A stretch of 64,000 bases of DNA, taken from assembly GCF_900104385.1 (NCBI RefSeq), contig NZ_FNJA01000005.1, positions 62,001 to 126,000 of the forward strand, given 5' to 3'. This document shows, one piece after another, positions 42,454 through 51,761 of this stretch (positions within the stretch are counted from its first letter, which is position 1; each line of letters begins with the position of its first letter). The stretch comes from Rhodoferax sp. OV413 (GTDB lineage: Bacteria; Pseudomonadota; Gammaproteobacteria; Burkholderiales; Burkholderiaceae_C). The position numbers were made by a program, and so were the translations under genes. The notes beneath the pieces are model-generated. The model was given only the letters and a program-made list of their open reading frames with translations. It had not been told where the DNA came from and ran no database searches.

Positions 42454-42681
42454 ATGACTCAGTACAAAACAATTTACAAATGCGGTAGATGTGGGGCGAC
42501 CAGTTACCAACCCGTGATCGGTCGTGATGCCACCGGCGCATTGATGCCCACCGGGGTCTACCGCTGCACCGGCTGCCGCGTCACGTTTACCGACGCCCGC
42601 GACTGGTGGGGCCACCCCGGCGCCAGCACGGCCGCGCCCGCAGCGCCCAGTGCGCAGGCCAGCGCATCCAACGGCAGCTGA
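42454..42681 (+). CDS. Small zinc-ribbon-like protein
   Basis: A 75-residue protein with CGRC at 10-13 and CTGC at 38-41, a two-knuckle zinc-ribbon arrangement, then DARDWWGHPGAS and an Ala/Ser tail. Function unknown; probably binds zinc. Codon use fits the backbone. Not part of an obvious operon; a decayed interspersed repeat follows. Confidence 0.65.
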   Translation: MTQYKTIYKCGRCGATSYQPVIGRDATGALMPTGVYRCTGCRVTFTDARDWWGHPGASTAAPAAPSAQASASNGS

Positions 42682-42720
42682 TTCGGGCTTGCTCTGCTTT
42701 TTGCAGTAAAAACTACGTAT

Positions 42721-42769
42721 AAAAACAGCGGCTAGCGCATATATATTCTGCGGGAGCAGCTAGCAATTC
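42721..42769 (-). repeat. AGCTGC..GCGC interspersed repeat, diverged copy
   Basis: Minus-strand reading gives TAGCTGCTCCCGCAG, a short AT spacer, then TGCGCTAGCCGCTG. It shares the layout of the copies at 46.7, 48.9 and 62.3 kb with more substitutions. Confidence 0.6.
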
Positions 42770-42918
42770 AGGAGTAAAAAGCTGGATATGCATGCTCCGG
42801 CTTGGTGGGGCTCAGCCAAGACAGTGGCGTAGATTTCTGCACGCAACGGCACCGGAAATTTCAAGCTCGGTCGCGCCGCCAGCTGCTTATAGTGGGAGAT
42901 TCGCCGCTCTGCCCCACG

Positions 42919-44412
42919 ATGAACACTGCCCATACCGAAGACCGCCCGCAGCTGCTGGCCCGCCGCGCCGAGGTCGCCGCCGCCTTGGCCGCCGCCCTGC
43001 CCCGCCACGCCATCCTGTCACGCCCGGAGGACACCACGCCCTACGAGTGCGATGGCCTGACCGCCTACCGCGCCCAGCCGCTGGTCGTGGTGCTGCCAGA
43101 GACCGAAGCCCAAGTCGCCGCGGTGCTCAAAATCTGCCACGCGCTGCAGGTGCCCATCGTGGCCCGCGGCGCCGGCACCGGCCTGTCCGGCGGCGCCATG
43201 CCGCACCGCCTGGGCGTGACCTTGTCGCTGGCCAAGTTCAACCGCATCCTGCAGATCGACCCGTTGGCTTGTACCGCCCGCGTGCAGTGCGGCGTGCGCA
43301 ACCTGGCCATCAGCGAAGCCGCCGCGCCCCACGGCCTGTACTACGCGCCCGACCCCAGCAGCCAGATCGCCTGCACCATAGGCGGCAACGTGGCCGAGAA
43401 CTCGGGTGGCGTGCACTGCCTGAAATACGGTCTGACCCTGCACAACGTGCTGCGGGTACGCGGCTACACAGTGGAAGGCGAAGAAGTGGAGTTCGGCTCC
43501 GAAGCCCTGGACACGCCCGGCCTGGACCTGCTGCCTCTGATCATCGGCAGTGAAGGCATGCTGGCCGTGACGGTTGAAGTCACCGTCAAGCTGGTCCCCA
43601 AGCCGCAGCTGGCGCGCTGCGTGATGGCCAGCTTTGCCGATGTCGAGTCGGCCGGCAATGCGGTGGCGGCGGTGATTGCCGCCGGCATCATCCCCGCCGG
43701 GCTGGAGCTGATGGACAAGCGCATGACCGCCGCCGTAGAAGACTTCGTCCACGCCGGCTATGACCTGGACGCCGCCGCCATCCTGCTCTGCGAAAGCGAC
43801 GGCACGCCCGAAGAGGTGGAAGAAGAAATCGCCCGCATGGAGGCCGTGCTGCAGGCCAACGGCGCCACCCGCTGCACCATCAGCCGGGACGAAGCCCAGC
43901 GCCTGAAGTTCTGGAGCGGCCGCAAGAACGCCTTCCCCGCGTCCGGCCGCATCAGCCCCGACTACATGTGCATGGACTCGACCATCCCGCGCAAGAAGCT
44001 GGCCGAGATCCTGCGCGCCATCGAGGCCATGGAGGCGCAGTACGGCCTGGCCTGCGCCAATGTGTTCCACGCGGGCGACGGCAATCTGCACCCGCTGATC
44101 CTGTTCGATGCCAACGACCCCGACCAGATGCACCGCTGCGAACTGTTTGGCGCCGACATCCTGGAAACCAGCGTGCGCCTGGGCGGCACCGTCACCGGCG
44201 AGCATGGCGTGGGCGTAGAGAAGCTGAATTCCATGTGCGTGCAGTTCAGCGCGCCCGAGCGCGAGCAGATGTTTGCCGTCAAGCGCGCCTTCGACCCAGC
44301 CGAGCTGCTGAACCCCGGCAAAGTCATCCCCAGCCTGCAGCGCTGCGCCGAATACGGCAAGCTGACCGTGCTGCGCGGCATGCTGCCCTTCCCCCACTTG
44401 CCCCGATTCTGA
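42919..44412 (+). CDS. glcD: Glycolate oxidase FAD subunit GlcD
   Basis: A 497-residue FAD-linked oxidase. FAD-binding residues are in ARGAGTGLSGGAMPH and CTIGGNVAENSGG; the C-terminal cap has GDGNLHPLILFD and GEHGVGVEKL. With GlcE and GlcF it oxidises glycolate to glyoxylate at the membrane, passing electrons to quinone. The ATG at 42919 is chosen because upstream codons lie in the intergenic spacer. Its TGA overlaps the glcE ATG (TGATG). Confidence 0.95.
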   Translation: MNTAHTEDRPQLLARRAEVAAALAAALPRHAILSRPEDTTPYECDGLTAYRAQPLVVVLPETEAQVAAVLKICHALQVPIVARGAGTGLSGGAMPHRLGVTLSLAKFNRILQIDPLACTARVQCGVRNLAISEAAAPHGLYYAPDPSSQIACTIGGNVAENSGGVHCLKYGLTLHNVLRVRGYTVEGEEVEFGSEALDTPGLDLLPLIIGSEGMLAVTVEVTVKLVPKPQLARCVMASFADVESAGNAVAAVIAAGIIPAGLELMDKRMTAAVEDFVHAGYDLDAAAILLCESDGTPEEVEEEIARMEAVLQANGATRCTISRDEAQRLKFWSGRKNAFPASGRISPDYMCMDSTIPRKKLAEILRAIEAMEAQYGLACANVFHAGDGNLHPLILFDANDPDQMHRCELFGADILETSVRLGGTVTGEHGVGVEKLNSMCVQFSAPEREQMFAVKRAFDPAELLNPGKVIPSLQRCAEYGKLTVLRGMLPFPHLPRF

Positions 44413-45497
44413 TGAACACCCCAGACCCCGTTTTAAAGCGCCTGATCGACCAGGTGCGCGGCGCCCACAAGCCGCTCGACATCCAGGCCGGCAACACCAA
44501 GCGCTTCTACGGCGAGATGCCGCACGGCGATGTGCTGGACCTGCGGCCGCTGGGCGGCATCAGCAGCTACGAACCCAGCGAGCTGGTGGTCACGGTGCGC
44601 GCCGGCACGCCGCTGGCCGAGCTGGAAGCCGTGCTGGCAGATAAAGGCCAGTGCCTGCCGTTCGAGCCGCCGCGCTTCGCCGCCGGTGGTACGGTCGGCG
44701 GCATGGTGGCGGCCGGCCTCAGCGGCCCGTCGCGCGCCAGCGTGGGCACGGTGCGCGACTACGTGCTGGGCACCACCTTGCTGAACGGCCAGGGTGAGGT
44801 ACTGAGTTTTGGCGGCCAGGTGATCAAGAACGTGGCCGGCTACGACGTGTCGCGGGTCATGGCCGGCTCGCTGGGTGTGTTGGGCGTGATCTGCGAGATA
44901 TCGCTGAAGGTGCTGCCCAGCGCGCAGGCCAGCGCCACCCTGGTGTTTGCCATGGACCAGGCCCAGGCACTGCAACAACTGAACGCCTGGACTGGCCAGC
45001 CGCTGCCCATCAACGCCAGCGCCTGGTACCACGGCCAGCTGCATCTGCGGTTGGCCGGCGCCCAGGCGGCGGTGCGGGCCGCCTGCAGCAAGCTCGGCGG
45101 CAGCCTGGTCGAGCCCGAAATCGCCGCGAGCTGGTGGGACAGCGTGCGCGACCACCAGCATGCGTTCTTCCACTTCGACAGCAGCCAGCTGGCCCGCGGC
45201 GAAACCCTGTGGCGCCTCTCGGTACCGGCCACCGCAGCCGCGCTGGACCTGCCGGGCAACCTGTTGATCGAATGGGGCGGCGCCCAGCGCTGGCTGCGCG
45301 GCCATGTGCCGGCCAAGCAGGTGCGCGCCGCTGCCGCCCAGGCCGGCGGCCACGCCACGCTGTTCCGCGCCGCAGCGCCGCGCAGCGAGGTATTCACACC
45401 GCTGTCGGCCCCGCTGCTGCGCATCCAGAAGGCCTTGAAGCACGCATTCGACCCCAAGGGCCTGTTCAACCCCGGCCGCCTGTACCGCGATTTCTGA
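44412..45497 (+). CDS. glcE: Glycolate oxidase subunit GlcE
   Basis: A 361-residue FAD-binding subunit, a shortened relative of GlcD: IQAGNTKRFYG, PRFAAGGTVGGMVAAGLSGP and VIKNVAGYDVSRVMAGSLG are the FAD-binding blocks, ending in FDPKGLFNPGRLY. Required for glycolate oxidation together with GlcD and GlcF. Start codon overlaps the glcD stop; glcF begins 3 bases after its stop. Confidence 0.95.
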   Translation: MNTPDPVLKRLIDQVRGAHKPLDIQAGNTKRFYGEMPHGDVLDLRPLGGISSYEPSELVVTVRAGTPLAELEAVLADKGQCLPFEPPRFAAGGTVGGMVAAGLSGPSRASVGTVRDYVLGTTLLNGQGEVLSFGGQVIKNVAGYDVSRVMAGSLGVLGVICEISLKVLPSAQASATLVFAMDQAQALQQLNAWTGQPLPINASAWYHGQLHLRLAGAQAAVRAACSKLGGSLVEPEIAASWWDSVRDHQHAFFHFDSSQLARGETLWRLSVPATAAALDLPGNLLIEWGGAQRWLRGHVPAKQVRAAAAQAGGHATLFRAAAPRSEVFTPLSAPLLRIQKALKHAFDPKGLFNPGRLYRDF

Positions 45498-45500
45498 ACC

Positions 45501-46733
45501 ATGCAAACCCACCTCGCCCCCGAATTCCAGCACACCGCCGACGGCCAAGCCGCCGAGGCGATTCTGCGCAAATGCGTGCACTGCGGCTTCTGCACCGCCA
45601 CCTGCCCCACCTACCAGCTGCTGGGCGACGAGCTGGACGGTCCACGCGGCCGCATCTACCTGATGAAGCAGGTTCTGGAGGGTGCCGAAGTCACGCGCAG
45701 CACCCAGCAGCACCTGGACCGCTGCCTGACCTGCCGCAACTGCGAATCCACCTGCCCCAGCGGCGTGGAATACGGCGCGCTGGTCGACATAGGCCGGCGC
45801 ATCGTGGACGCGCGGGTGGAGCGCCCGGCCAGCGAAAAGGCCGCCCGCTGGCTGCTGAAGGAAGGCCTGACCTCGCCCCTGTTCGCCCCGGCGATGCAGG
45901 TCGGCCAGGCGCTGCGCCCGCTGCTGCCCAAGACACTGAAGAACAAGGTACCGGCCGCCACGCCCGCCAAGCCCTGGCCGAGCCGGGAACACGCGCGCAA
46001 GGTGCTGATGCTGACCGGCTGCGTGCAGCCAGCCATGATGCCGAACATCAACAGTGCCACCGCCCGGGTGCTGGACGCCGCCGGCATCCAGACCCTGGTG
46101 GCCGCCAGCGCCGGTTGCTGCGGCGCGCTGCGCAGCCACCTGGGCGACCACGAGGGCGGCCTGGCCGACATGCGCCGCAATATCGACGCCTGGTGGCCGC
46201 TGGTCGAGGCGAACGCGGTCGAAGCCATCGTGATGAATGCCTCCGGCTGTGGAGTCATGGTCAAGGACTACGGCCACGCGCTGGCCGCCGACCCGGCTTA
46301 TGCGGCCAAGGCGGCCCGCATCAGCGCCCTGACCCGCGACCTCAGCGAGTTGCTGCCCGAGCTGGTGGAGAAGCTGCGCGACAAGGTCCGGCCCGGCGCC
46401 GCCAGCCACTTGGCCTTTCACCCACCCTGCACGCTGCAGCACGGCCAGCAGCTGCGCGGCGGCGTCGAGACGCATCTGGGGGCGCTGGGTTTCAAGGTAC
46501 AGGTGGCCGGCAGTGAAAGCCATCTGTGCTGCGGCTCGGCCGGTACCTATTCGGTACTGCAGCCGAAGTTGGCCTACCAGCTGCGCGACCGCAAGCTGCA
46601 CAACCTGGAACCGCTGGGCGCGCAGACCATCGTCTCGGCCAACATCGGCTGCATCCAGCATCTGCAGAGCGGAACGGCCACGCCGGTCAAGCACTGGGTG
46701 GAAGTGCTGGACGCCGCCATGATTTATGCATAA
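45501..46733 (+). CDS. glcF: Glycolate oxidase iron-sulfur subunit GlcF
   Basis: A 410-residue protein with two 4Fe-4S motifs, CVHCGFCTATCP near 22-33 and CLTCRNCESTCP near 74-85, then two CCG-type domains (AGCCGALRSHLGDH; LCCGSAGTYS) that bind heterodisulfide-reductase-like cofactors. It carries electrons from GlcDE to the quinone pool. Last gene of the operon; an interspersed repeat begins at its stop codon. Confidence 0.95.
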   Translation: MQTHLAPEFQHTADGQAAEAILRKCVHCGFCTATCPTYQLLGDELDGPRGRIYLMKQVLEGAEVTRSTQQHLDRCLTCRNCESTCPSGVEYGALVDIGRRIVDARVERPASEKAARWLLKEGLTSPLFAPAMQVGQALRPLLPKTLKNKVPAATPAKPWPSREHARKVLMLTGCVQPAMMPNINSATARVLDAAGIQTLVAASAGCCGALRSHLGDHEGGLADMRRNIDAWWPLVEANAVEAIVMNASGCGVMVKDYGHALAADPAYAAKAARISALTRDLSELLPELVEKLRDKVRPGAASHLAFHPPCTLQHGQQLRGGVETHLGALGFKVQVAGSESHLCCGSAGTYSVLQPKLAYQLRDRKLHNLEPLGAQTIVSANIGCIQHLQSGTATPVKHWVEVLDAAMIYA

Positions 46734-46734
46734 A

Positions 46735-46787
46735 ATAGGCCTCTAGCGCTTATAACAACTGCGCCAGCAGCTACAAAAACAATAGTA
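46735..46787 (-). repeat. AGCTGC..GCGC interspersed repeat
   Basis: Minus strand: TAGCTGCTGGCGCAG, TTGTTATAAGCGC, TAGAGGCC. Lies between convergent glcF and the OsmC-like gene. Matches the copy inside sco closely. Confidence 0.75.
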
Positions 46788-47192
46788 TCAATCGGCCAAC
46801 GTTGTGGCGACGCTGATTTCGCCGGTCAGCACCCGATGAATAGGGCACTTGTTGGCAATCTCCAGCAGCTTGGTCCGGTCTTCTGGCGTGATATCACCCT
46901 CGATATGTAAATTGCGCTGCAGCTCGTAACGGACCTTGCCGTCCTCGGTCTTGCCTTCGGTGTGGCTGATCTCCACGCGCAGGCCGGTGACGGCCATTTT
47001 GCGGCGACGGATGTACAGCTCCAGGGTCAGCGTGGTGCAGGCCGCCAGCGCCGAGTCGAGCAAATCATGCGGATCGGGCGCCAAATCGTCCGAGCCCAGG
47101 GTTTTGTCCACGTCGGCGCTCCAGGCATGGCGGCCGTTACTCAGGCTTGTCAAGGCGCCGTGGGCGCGGTGCAGGCGGGCTTGGATGGGCAT
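46788..47192 (-). CDS. OsmC family protein
   Basis: A 134-residue OsmC/YhfA-like protein. The reactive Cys pair lies in AACTTLTLELYIRRR and NKCPIHRVL, and LGSDDLAPDPHDLLDSALAAC is the family core. Members reduce organic hydroperoxides or bind ligands; this short form is of the YhfA-like group whose role is less clear. GAGGA precedes the ATG at 47192. Confidence 0.88.
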   Translation of the reverse strand: MPIQARLHRAHGALTSLSNGRHAWSADVDKTLGSDDLAPDPHDLLDSALAACTTLTLELYIRRRKMAVTGLRVEISHTEGKTEDGKVRYELQRNLHIEGDITPEDRTKLLEIANKCPIHRVLTGEISVATTLAD

Positions 47193-47326
47193 GGAATTCC
47201 TCAAAAATGCTAGAAAACACACTGTAGCCCACGCGGATGGCCCGGCCAGGCACTAGCAGGAACTTGTAGGCCCATAGCCGACTCCTACCAACACCCTTGG
47301 CACAGTAGGCTTGAACTGGCCGGGTC

Positions 47327-47353
47327 TTAGCACTCTTCTTTATAGAGTGCTAA
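47327..47353. promoter_or_regulatory. CIRCE operator upstream of rpoH
   Basis: TTAGCACTC (47327-47335), nine bases, GAGTGCTAA (47345-47353): an exact CIRCE element, the binding site of HrcA. It ends about 30 bases before the rpoH start, so it overlaps the promoter or leader. This implies that the heat-shock sigma factor gene is repressed by HrcA here. Confidence 0.93.
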
Positions 47354-47382
47354 TATTCAAGCTTAGAGAAAAGGAATCTGGT

Positions 47383-48324
47383 ATGAATATTCAAACTGGA
47401 ACGATGTCTACAGCGCTTGCCGCTCCGAATCCTTGGTCGCTGGTGCCGCCGCTTGGCAACCTCGACGCATATATTTCCGCGGTCAACCGCATGCCCATGC
47501 TCACGCTGGAGCAAGAGCAGCAGTTTGCCCGCCAACTCAAGAACGACAACGATGTGGACGCCGCCGGTAAGCTGGTGATGTCGCATCTGCGCCTGGTGGT
47601 CTCCGTGGCCCGCCAATACCTGGGCTATGGCCTGCCGCACGGCGACCTGATCCAGGAAGGCAATGTCGGCCTGATGAAGGCCGTGAAGCGCTTCGACCCC
47701 GACCAAGGCGTACGCCTGGTCAGCTATGCGCTGCACTGGATCAAGGCCGAAATGCATGAGTACATCCTGAAGAACTGCCGCATGGTCAAGGTGGCTACCA
47801 CCAAGGCCCAGCGCAAGCTGTTCTTTAACCTGCGGTCCATGAAGCAAGGTTTCAAGTCCGATTCGGCGGCCATTGACGGTGACACCCACCGCGATACGCT
47901 GAGCGCGGCAGAAATCGACTCCATGGCGACCCAACTGAAGGTCAAGCGCGAAGACGTGATCGAGATGGAAACCCGCTTGTCGGGCGGCGACGTGATGCTG
48001 GACCCAGGCCCATCCGACGACGGCGAAGACAGCTTTGGCCCCATCGCCTACCTGGCCGACACCCACCAGGAGCCTACCGCCCTGCTGGAAGCCCGTGCCC
48101 GCGACACCATGGCCAGCGACGGCATCCGCACCGCTCTGGACGGCCTGGACGACCGCAGCCGCCGCATCGTGGAAGAGCGCTGGCTGAAGGTGCAGGACGA
48201 CGGCTCTGGTGGCATGACGCTGCACGAGCTGGCAGCCGACTACGGCGTCAGTGCCGAGCGGATCCGCCAGATCGAAACTGCCGCCATGAAGAAAATGAAG
48301 AAGGCGCTGACCGACTACGCATGA
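47383..48324 (+). CDS. rpoH: RNA polymerase heat-shock sigma factor
   Basis: A 313-residue sigma-32. Region 2 has LVVSVARQYLGYGLPHGDLIQEGNVGLMKAVKRFDP, the RpoH box QRKLFFNLRS follows at about 150, and region 4 is MTLHELAADYGVSAERIRQIE. Start ATG at 47383 is preceded by AAGGAA; an ATG seven codons later is possible. It directs core polymerase to heat-shock promoters. A perfect CIRCE sits upstream, and a bidirectional terminator follows. Confidence 0.96.
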   Translation: MNIQTGTMSTALAAPNPWSLVPPLGNLDAYISAVNRMPMLTLEQEQQFARQLKNDNDVDAAGKLVMSHLRLVVSVARQYLGYGLPHGDLIQEGNVGLMKAVKRFDPDQGVRLVSYALHWIKAEMHEYILKNCRMVKVATTKAQRKLFFNLRSMKQGFKSDSAAIDGDTHRDTLSAAEIDSMATQLKVKREDVIEMETRLSGGDVMLDPGPSDDGEDSFGPIAYLADTHQEPTALLEARARDTMASDGIRTALDGLDDRSRRIVEERWLKVQDDGSGGMTLHELAADYGVSAERIRQIETAAMKKMKKALTDYA

Positions 48325-48344
48325 GTGGACGGTACGCAGCTATG

Positions 48345-48371
48345 AAAAAGGGACCTCGCGGTCCCTTTTTT
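48345..48371. terminator. Bidirectional intrinsic terminator
   Basis: AAAAAGGGACC (48345-48355) pairs with GGTCCCTTTTT (48360-48370) around TCGC. T runs on both strands serve the convergent rpoH and sco genes. Confidence 0.93.
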
Positions 48372-48981
48372 ACGTCTTCTGTTTGAGCAGCAGCTTCAGA
48401 TCGCCGGCCAACGCCGGTGCGCCGCTGCCGTAGCGCGCGTACAGGCGCAGCCGGCCCTGGGTGTCGTAAACATAGCTGCCGGCCGAGTGGTCCATGGTGT
48501 AGCTGGTGGGCGTACTGCCGTCGACCTTCTTGTAGTAGACCTTGTAGTCCTTGGCCAGGGCCGCCAGCTGCTCGGGCGTGGGCACCAGGGCCAGAAAGCT
48601 GGGGTCGAAGTTGCCCATGTAGGCCTTCAGGATCTCCGGCGTGTCGCGCTGCGGGTCGACGGTGATGAAGATGCCTTGCAGCTTGTCGCCATCGGCTCCC
48701 AGGGTCTTCTTGACCTCGGCCAGCTCGGCCATCGAGGTGGGGCAGACATCCGGGCACTGGGTGTAGCCAAAGAACACCACCACCAGCTTGCCAGCAAAGT
48801 CCTTCAGGCTGCGCGGCTGGCCGTTGTGGTCGCTAAGCTGGAAATCCTTGGCGTAGTCGGCGCCGGTGACGTCCACCGCGGCAAACTTGGGCGTCGGCTC
48901 GGAACAGGCAACAAACAGGCCGCTGGCGCTTATAACTAATGCGCTAGCAGCTATTTTTTTAATAGCATCACGTTTATGCAT
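48370..48981 (-). CDS. SCO1/SenC copper chaperone lipoprotein
   Basis: A 203-residue SCO family protein for copper delivery to the CuA centre of cytochrome oxidase. CPDVC (copper Cys pair) follows VVFFGYTQ, and the copper His is in TMDHSAGSYVYD. The signal peptide ends in a lipobox, LFVAC. Its core codons (IAASALVISASG) are encoded by an interspersed AGCTGC..GCGC repeat. It lies 4 bases after ctaB on the same strand, so it is the last gene of the heme A/assembly operon. Confidence 0.92.
   Translation of the reverse strand: MHKRDAIKKIAASALVISASGLFVACSEPTPKFAAVDVTGADYAKDFQLSDHNGQPRSLKDFAGKLVVVFFGYTQCPDVCPTSMAELAEVKKTLGADGDKLQGIFITVDPQRDTPEILKAYMGNFDPSFLALVPTPEQLAALAKDYKVYYKKVDGSTPTSYTMDHSAGSYVYDTQGRLRLYARYGSGAPALAGDLKLLLKQKT
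48918..48966 (-). repeat. AGCTGC..GCGC repeat inside sco signal peptide
   Basis: Minus strand: ATAGCTGCTAGCGCA, TTAGTTATAAGCGCC, AGCGGCC. Being read in frame, it supplies about 15 residues of the hydrophobic signal segment of SCO. Confidence 0.8.
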
Positions 48982-48985
48982 GGGA

Positions 48986-49897
48986 TCAGATCAGGTAGTG
49001 GTCGACCAGCAGCGCGGCAAACAGCACGCTCAGGTGGATGAGTGAAAAGCGGAAGGTCTTGCGCGCCAGCGCGTCCGAATAGTTGCGCCACAGCGCAAAG
49101 CCGTAGCCGCAGAAGCCGATGCTCAAGGCAATCGCCACGACCAGATACAGCCAGGAGCTCATGCCGTAAATGAAGGGCATCAGGCAGGCGGCAAACAGCA
49201 CCAGGGTGTACAGCAGCACCTGCAGCCGGGTGAATTCGTTGCCGTGGGTCACGGGCAGCATGGGCAGGCCGGACTTGCGGTAGTCCTCGACCCGGTACAG
49301 CGCCAGCGCCCAGAAGTGCGGCGGGGTCCACAGGAAGATGATCAGGAACAGGATCAAGGCCTCGGGCGCCACATCGCCAGTCATCGCGGCCCAACCGAGC
49401 ACCGGCGGCATGGCGCCAGAAGCGCCGCCGATCACGATGTTCTGCGGCGTCAGCGGCTTGAGGATCACGGTATAGACCACGGCGTAGCCGACAAAGGTGG
49501 CAAAGGTCAGCCACATGGTCAGCGGGTTCACCCACACATACAGCAGCACCGAGCCGGCCGTGCACAGCAAGCCGGAGAACAGCAGGGTCTGCCAGTCCTG
49601 CAGCTCCTGCCGCGCCGTGGGCCGCCAGGAGGTGCGCTTCATCTTGGCGTCAATGCCCTTCTCGACCAGGCAGTTGAAGGCGGCGGCCGCGCCGGCCACC
49701 AGCCAGATGCCCAAGCAGGCGATCAGCCCCAGGCGCACCTCGGCCCAGCTGGGTACGCCGGGCACGGCCAGCACCATGCCGATCAGTGCGCAGAACACGA
49801 TGAGCTGGATCACGCGCGGCTTGGTCAGCGCATTGAACTGGCGCAGGCGCGACGGCATGGACGTAGTCGGGGGGGAGAGGGATTCAACAACACTCAT
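48986..49897 (-). CDS. ctaB: Protoheme IX farnesyltransferase
   Basis: A 303-residue UbiA-superfamily membrane enzyme (CyoE/CtaB) making heme O from protoheme. The prenyl-binding Asp motifs are [15 protein letters not shown] and [15 protein letters not shown]; nine hydrophobic spans are visible. Its start overlaps the ctaA stop by 4 bases. Works with CtaA to supply heme A to the aa3-type oxidase encoded at 52.7-57.5 kb. Confidence 0.95.
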   Translation of the reverse strand: MSVVESLSPPTTSMPSRLRQFNALTKPRVIQLIVFCALIGMVLAVPGVPSWAEVRLGLIACLGIWLVAGAAAAFNCLVEKGIDAKMKRTSWRPTARQELQDWQTLLFSGLLCTAGSVLLYVWVNPLTMWLTFATFVGYAVVYTVILKPLTPQNIVIGGASGAMPPVLGWAAMTGDVAPEALILFLIIFLWTPPHFWALALYRVEDYRKSGLPMLPVTHGNEFTRLQVLLYTLVLFAACLMPFIYGMSSWLYLVVAIALSIGFCGYGFALWRNYSDALARKTFRFSLIHLSVLFAALLVDHYLI

Positions 49898-51039
49898 GCG
49901 GACAATCTCGGTCTAGAAGAGGGACGGGCGCGGCGCTGGGCGCAGACCGTCCAGGTCATCACCACTACCAGCGCAGCCGCGCCACCGGTATGGGATACGG
50001 CAGCCAGCAGCGGCCAGCCCAGCACCACATTGCTCAGGCCGGTAGCGAACTGTAATAGCGTCAAGGCGGCCAGCCAGCGGGCCTGGCGCCGGGTGGCCGG
50101 GTGGCGGTGCAAACGCCAGGCCAAAGCCAACAGCGCCAGCAGCACCACGTAGGCGACCAGGCGATGGCTGTAGTGGATGGTGGTCAGCGCGGCAAAACCC
50201 AAATAGCTGCCGTCCTGCAACTGGCCCAGCGGGCGCCAGATCTGGAACGCCTGACGGAAGTCCATCACCGGCCACCAGCTGTTCTGGCACAGCGGAAAGG
50301 TGTCGCAGGCCAGCACCGCGTAATTGGTACTCACCCAACCGCCCAGCACAATCTGTAGCGTCAGCAGTGCGAACACCACCAGCACCCAGCGGCGGACCGT
50401 TGGTGACATTTGCAGCGCCGCGTGTTCACGCCCCCAGCGCGAATAGCCCACGGCCTGGGCGCAGAGCAAGGCCAGCAGCACCAGGCCGCCGATCAGGTGC
50501 AAAGTCACGATGGCAGGGAACAGCTTCATGGTGACCGTCAGCGCGCCAAAAGCGCCCTGCAGGCAGACCCACACCAGGGTGGCGGTGGGCCACCAGGGAT
50601 TCACCGGGATATCGGCCAGGCCGCGTTTGCGCGCCCACCAGCTGCCCACGGTCAGGGTCAAAATCAACACGCCAACGGCAGTTGCCAGATAGCGGTGCAC
50701 CATCTCCACCCAGGCCTTGCTGTGGGTGACCGGGCCGCTCGGCATGGTGGTCTGTGCATGGGTGATTTCGGCGACCGCCCCCAGCGGGCTGGCGTTGCCG
50801 TAGCAGCCCGGCCAATCAGGGCAGCCCAGGCCGGAGTCGGTCAGCCGGGTGAAGGCGCCGAACAGCACCAGGTCAAAGGTCAAAAACAGGGTCAACACCG
50901 TCAGCGCCTGCAAGCGGCGCGGGGTAGACGCCTTGGCGTTGCGCAGCCAGACCCAGGCCAGCGGGCCCAAGGCAATCACCGCGCCCACCAGCATCATCTG
51001 CAGCGCGGGCGACAGGTCGTACAAGGCTTGTGGTTCCAT
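49894..51039 (-). CDS. ctaA: Heme A synthase (COX15/CtaA)
   Basis: A 381-residue eight-span membrane protein. Paired heme-ligand His residues are in [31 protein letters not shown] and [27 protein letters not shown] is the COX15 hallmark. It oxidises heme O to heme A. Gene order ctaA-ctaB-sco on one strand, with overlapping ends, indicates one operon. Confidence 0.95.
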   Translation of the reverse strand: MEPQALYDLSPALQMMLVGAVIALGPLAWVWLRNAKASTPRRLQALTVLTLFLTFDLVLFGAFTRLTDSGLGCPDWPGCYGNASPLGAVAEITHAQTTMPSGPVTHSKAWVEMVHRYLATAVGVLILTLTVGSWWARKRGLADIPVNPWWPTATLVWVCLQGAFGALTVTMKLFPAIVTLHLIGGLVLLALLCAQAVGYSRWGREHAALQMSPTVRRWVLVVFALLTLQIVLGGWVSTNYAVLACDTFPLCQNSWWPVMDFRQAFQIWRPLGQLQDGSYLGFAALTTIHYSHRLVAYVVLLALLALAWRLHRHPATRRQARWLAALTLLQFATGLSNVVLGWPLLAAVSHTGGAAALVVVMTWTVCAQRRARPSSRPRLSA

Positions 51040-51761
51040 CAGCGGCCTGCTTCATCCCACGACGATGAGGCGCGCAGCAGCCGGTCCATGTCGCGCTTGG
51101 CACTGGCGGCATTGGCCAGGTCCAGCTGGGCTGGGAAGCGCAGCATCCAGTTGCCGATCGGATCCACCACGTACAAATGGTCTTGCAGCAGTTGGCCGAC
51201 GGCCGGCGACAGCCATTCCGAAAGCTGCAGCTCGCCGACGCGCAGCACGGTCGCGCCTTTCAGGGCCGGGCGCAGGGCTTCGGGGATGGGCGCGTCGTCG
51301 GTGACCAGCCAGACCCAGTCGACGCGGTCTTTTTCCTTGCCCAGGGTTTCCCGCAGCTGGCGCTGCAAGTACAGGTGCTTCTGGCAGGCATCGTCACAGG
51401 CGCCACCGGCCGCGCTGACCAGCAGCCACTGGCCTTTGAGGCTGCGCAGATTGCCCGGCGTACCGTCCACGCCCACCACGGCCTGGTCGGGCAAGGGGCG
51501 CTGCGGGTCCACCAGCTCGCCAAAATTGCGGCGACCTTCGGGGCGCACCACGTAGTAGGTGAAATACGAGGCGATCACCGGCGCGGCGCAGGTCAGCAGC
51601 ACGGCCAGCATCTTCCAGCGCCCCAGCACGGTACGGCGGGCCGACCCATCCACAGCCTCCTGGGGCGTGGGCAGGGAATGCACGGTCAAACCCAGGGGGT
51701 GGTCGTCAAGACTGCCGTTTTGGCGGAAGGAAGAAGCGTCGGACAATTTGGAACCAGACAT
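51039..51761 (-). CDS. Membrane-anchored SCO/thioredoxin-like assembly protein
   Basis: A 240-residue protein with one transmembrane segment at about 50-70 (MLAVLLTCAAPVIASYFTYYVV) and a thioredoxin-like periplasmic part with CDDAC in SAAGGACDDACQKHLYL. The position between SURF1 and ctaA is typical for a poorly characterised cytochrome oxidase assembly factor in beta-proteobacteria. The CxxxC-like pair suggests copper or thiol handling. Start ATG at 51761; stop overlaps ctaA by one base. Confidence 0.8.
   Translation of the reverse strand: MSGSKLSDASSFRQNGSLDDHPLGLTVHSLPTPQEAVDGSARRTVLGRWKMLAVLLTCAAPVIASYFTYYVVRPEGRRNFGELVDPQRPLPDQAVVGVDGTPGNLRSLKGQWLLVSAAGGACDDACQKHLYLQRQLRETLGKEKDRVDWVWLVTDDAPIPEALRPALKGATVLRVGELQLSEWLSPAVGQLLQDHLYVVDPIGNWMLRFPAQLDLANAASAKRDMDRLLRASSSWDEAGR

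Noticed and set aside
44433-46694. Very long open frame (over 750 codons) on the minus strand opposite glcE and glcF
   Set aside because: GC-rich shadow of the glc genes: composition is dominated by Gly, Ala, Gln, Arg and His, no family resemblance, and the plus-strand genes are clear.
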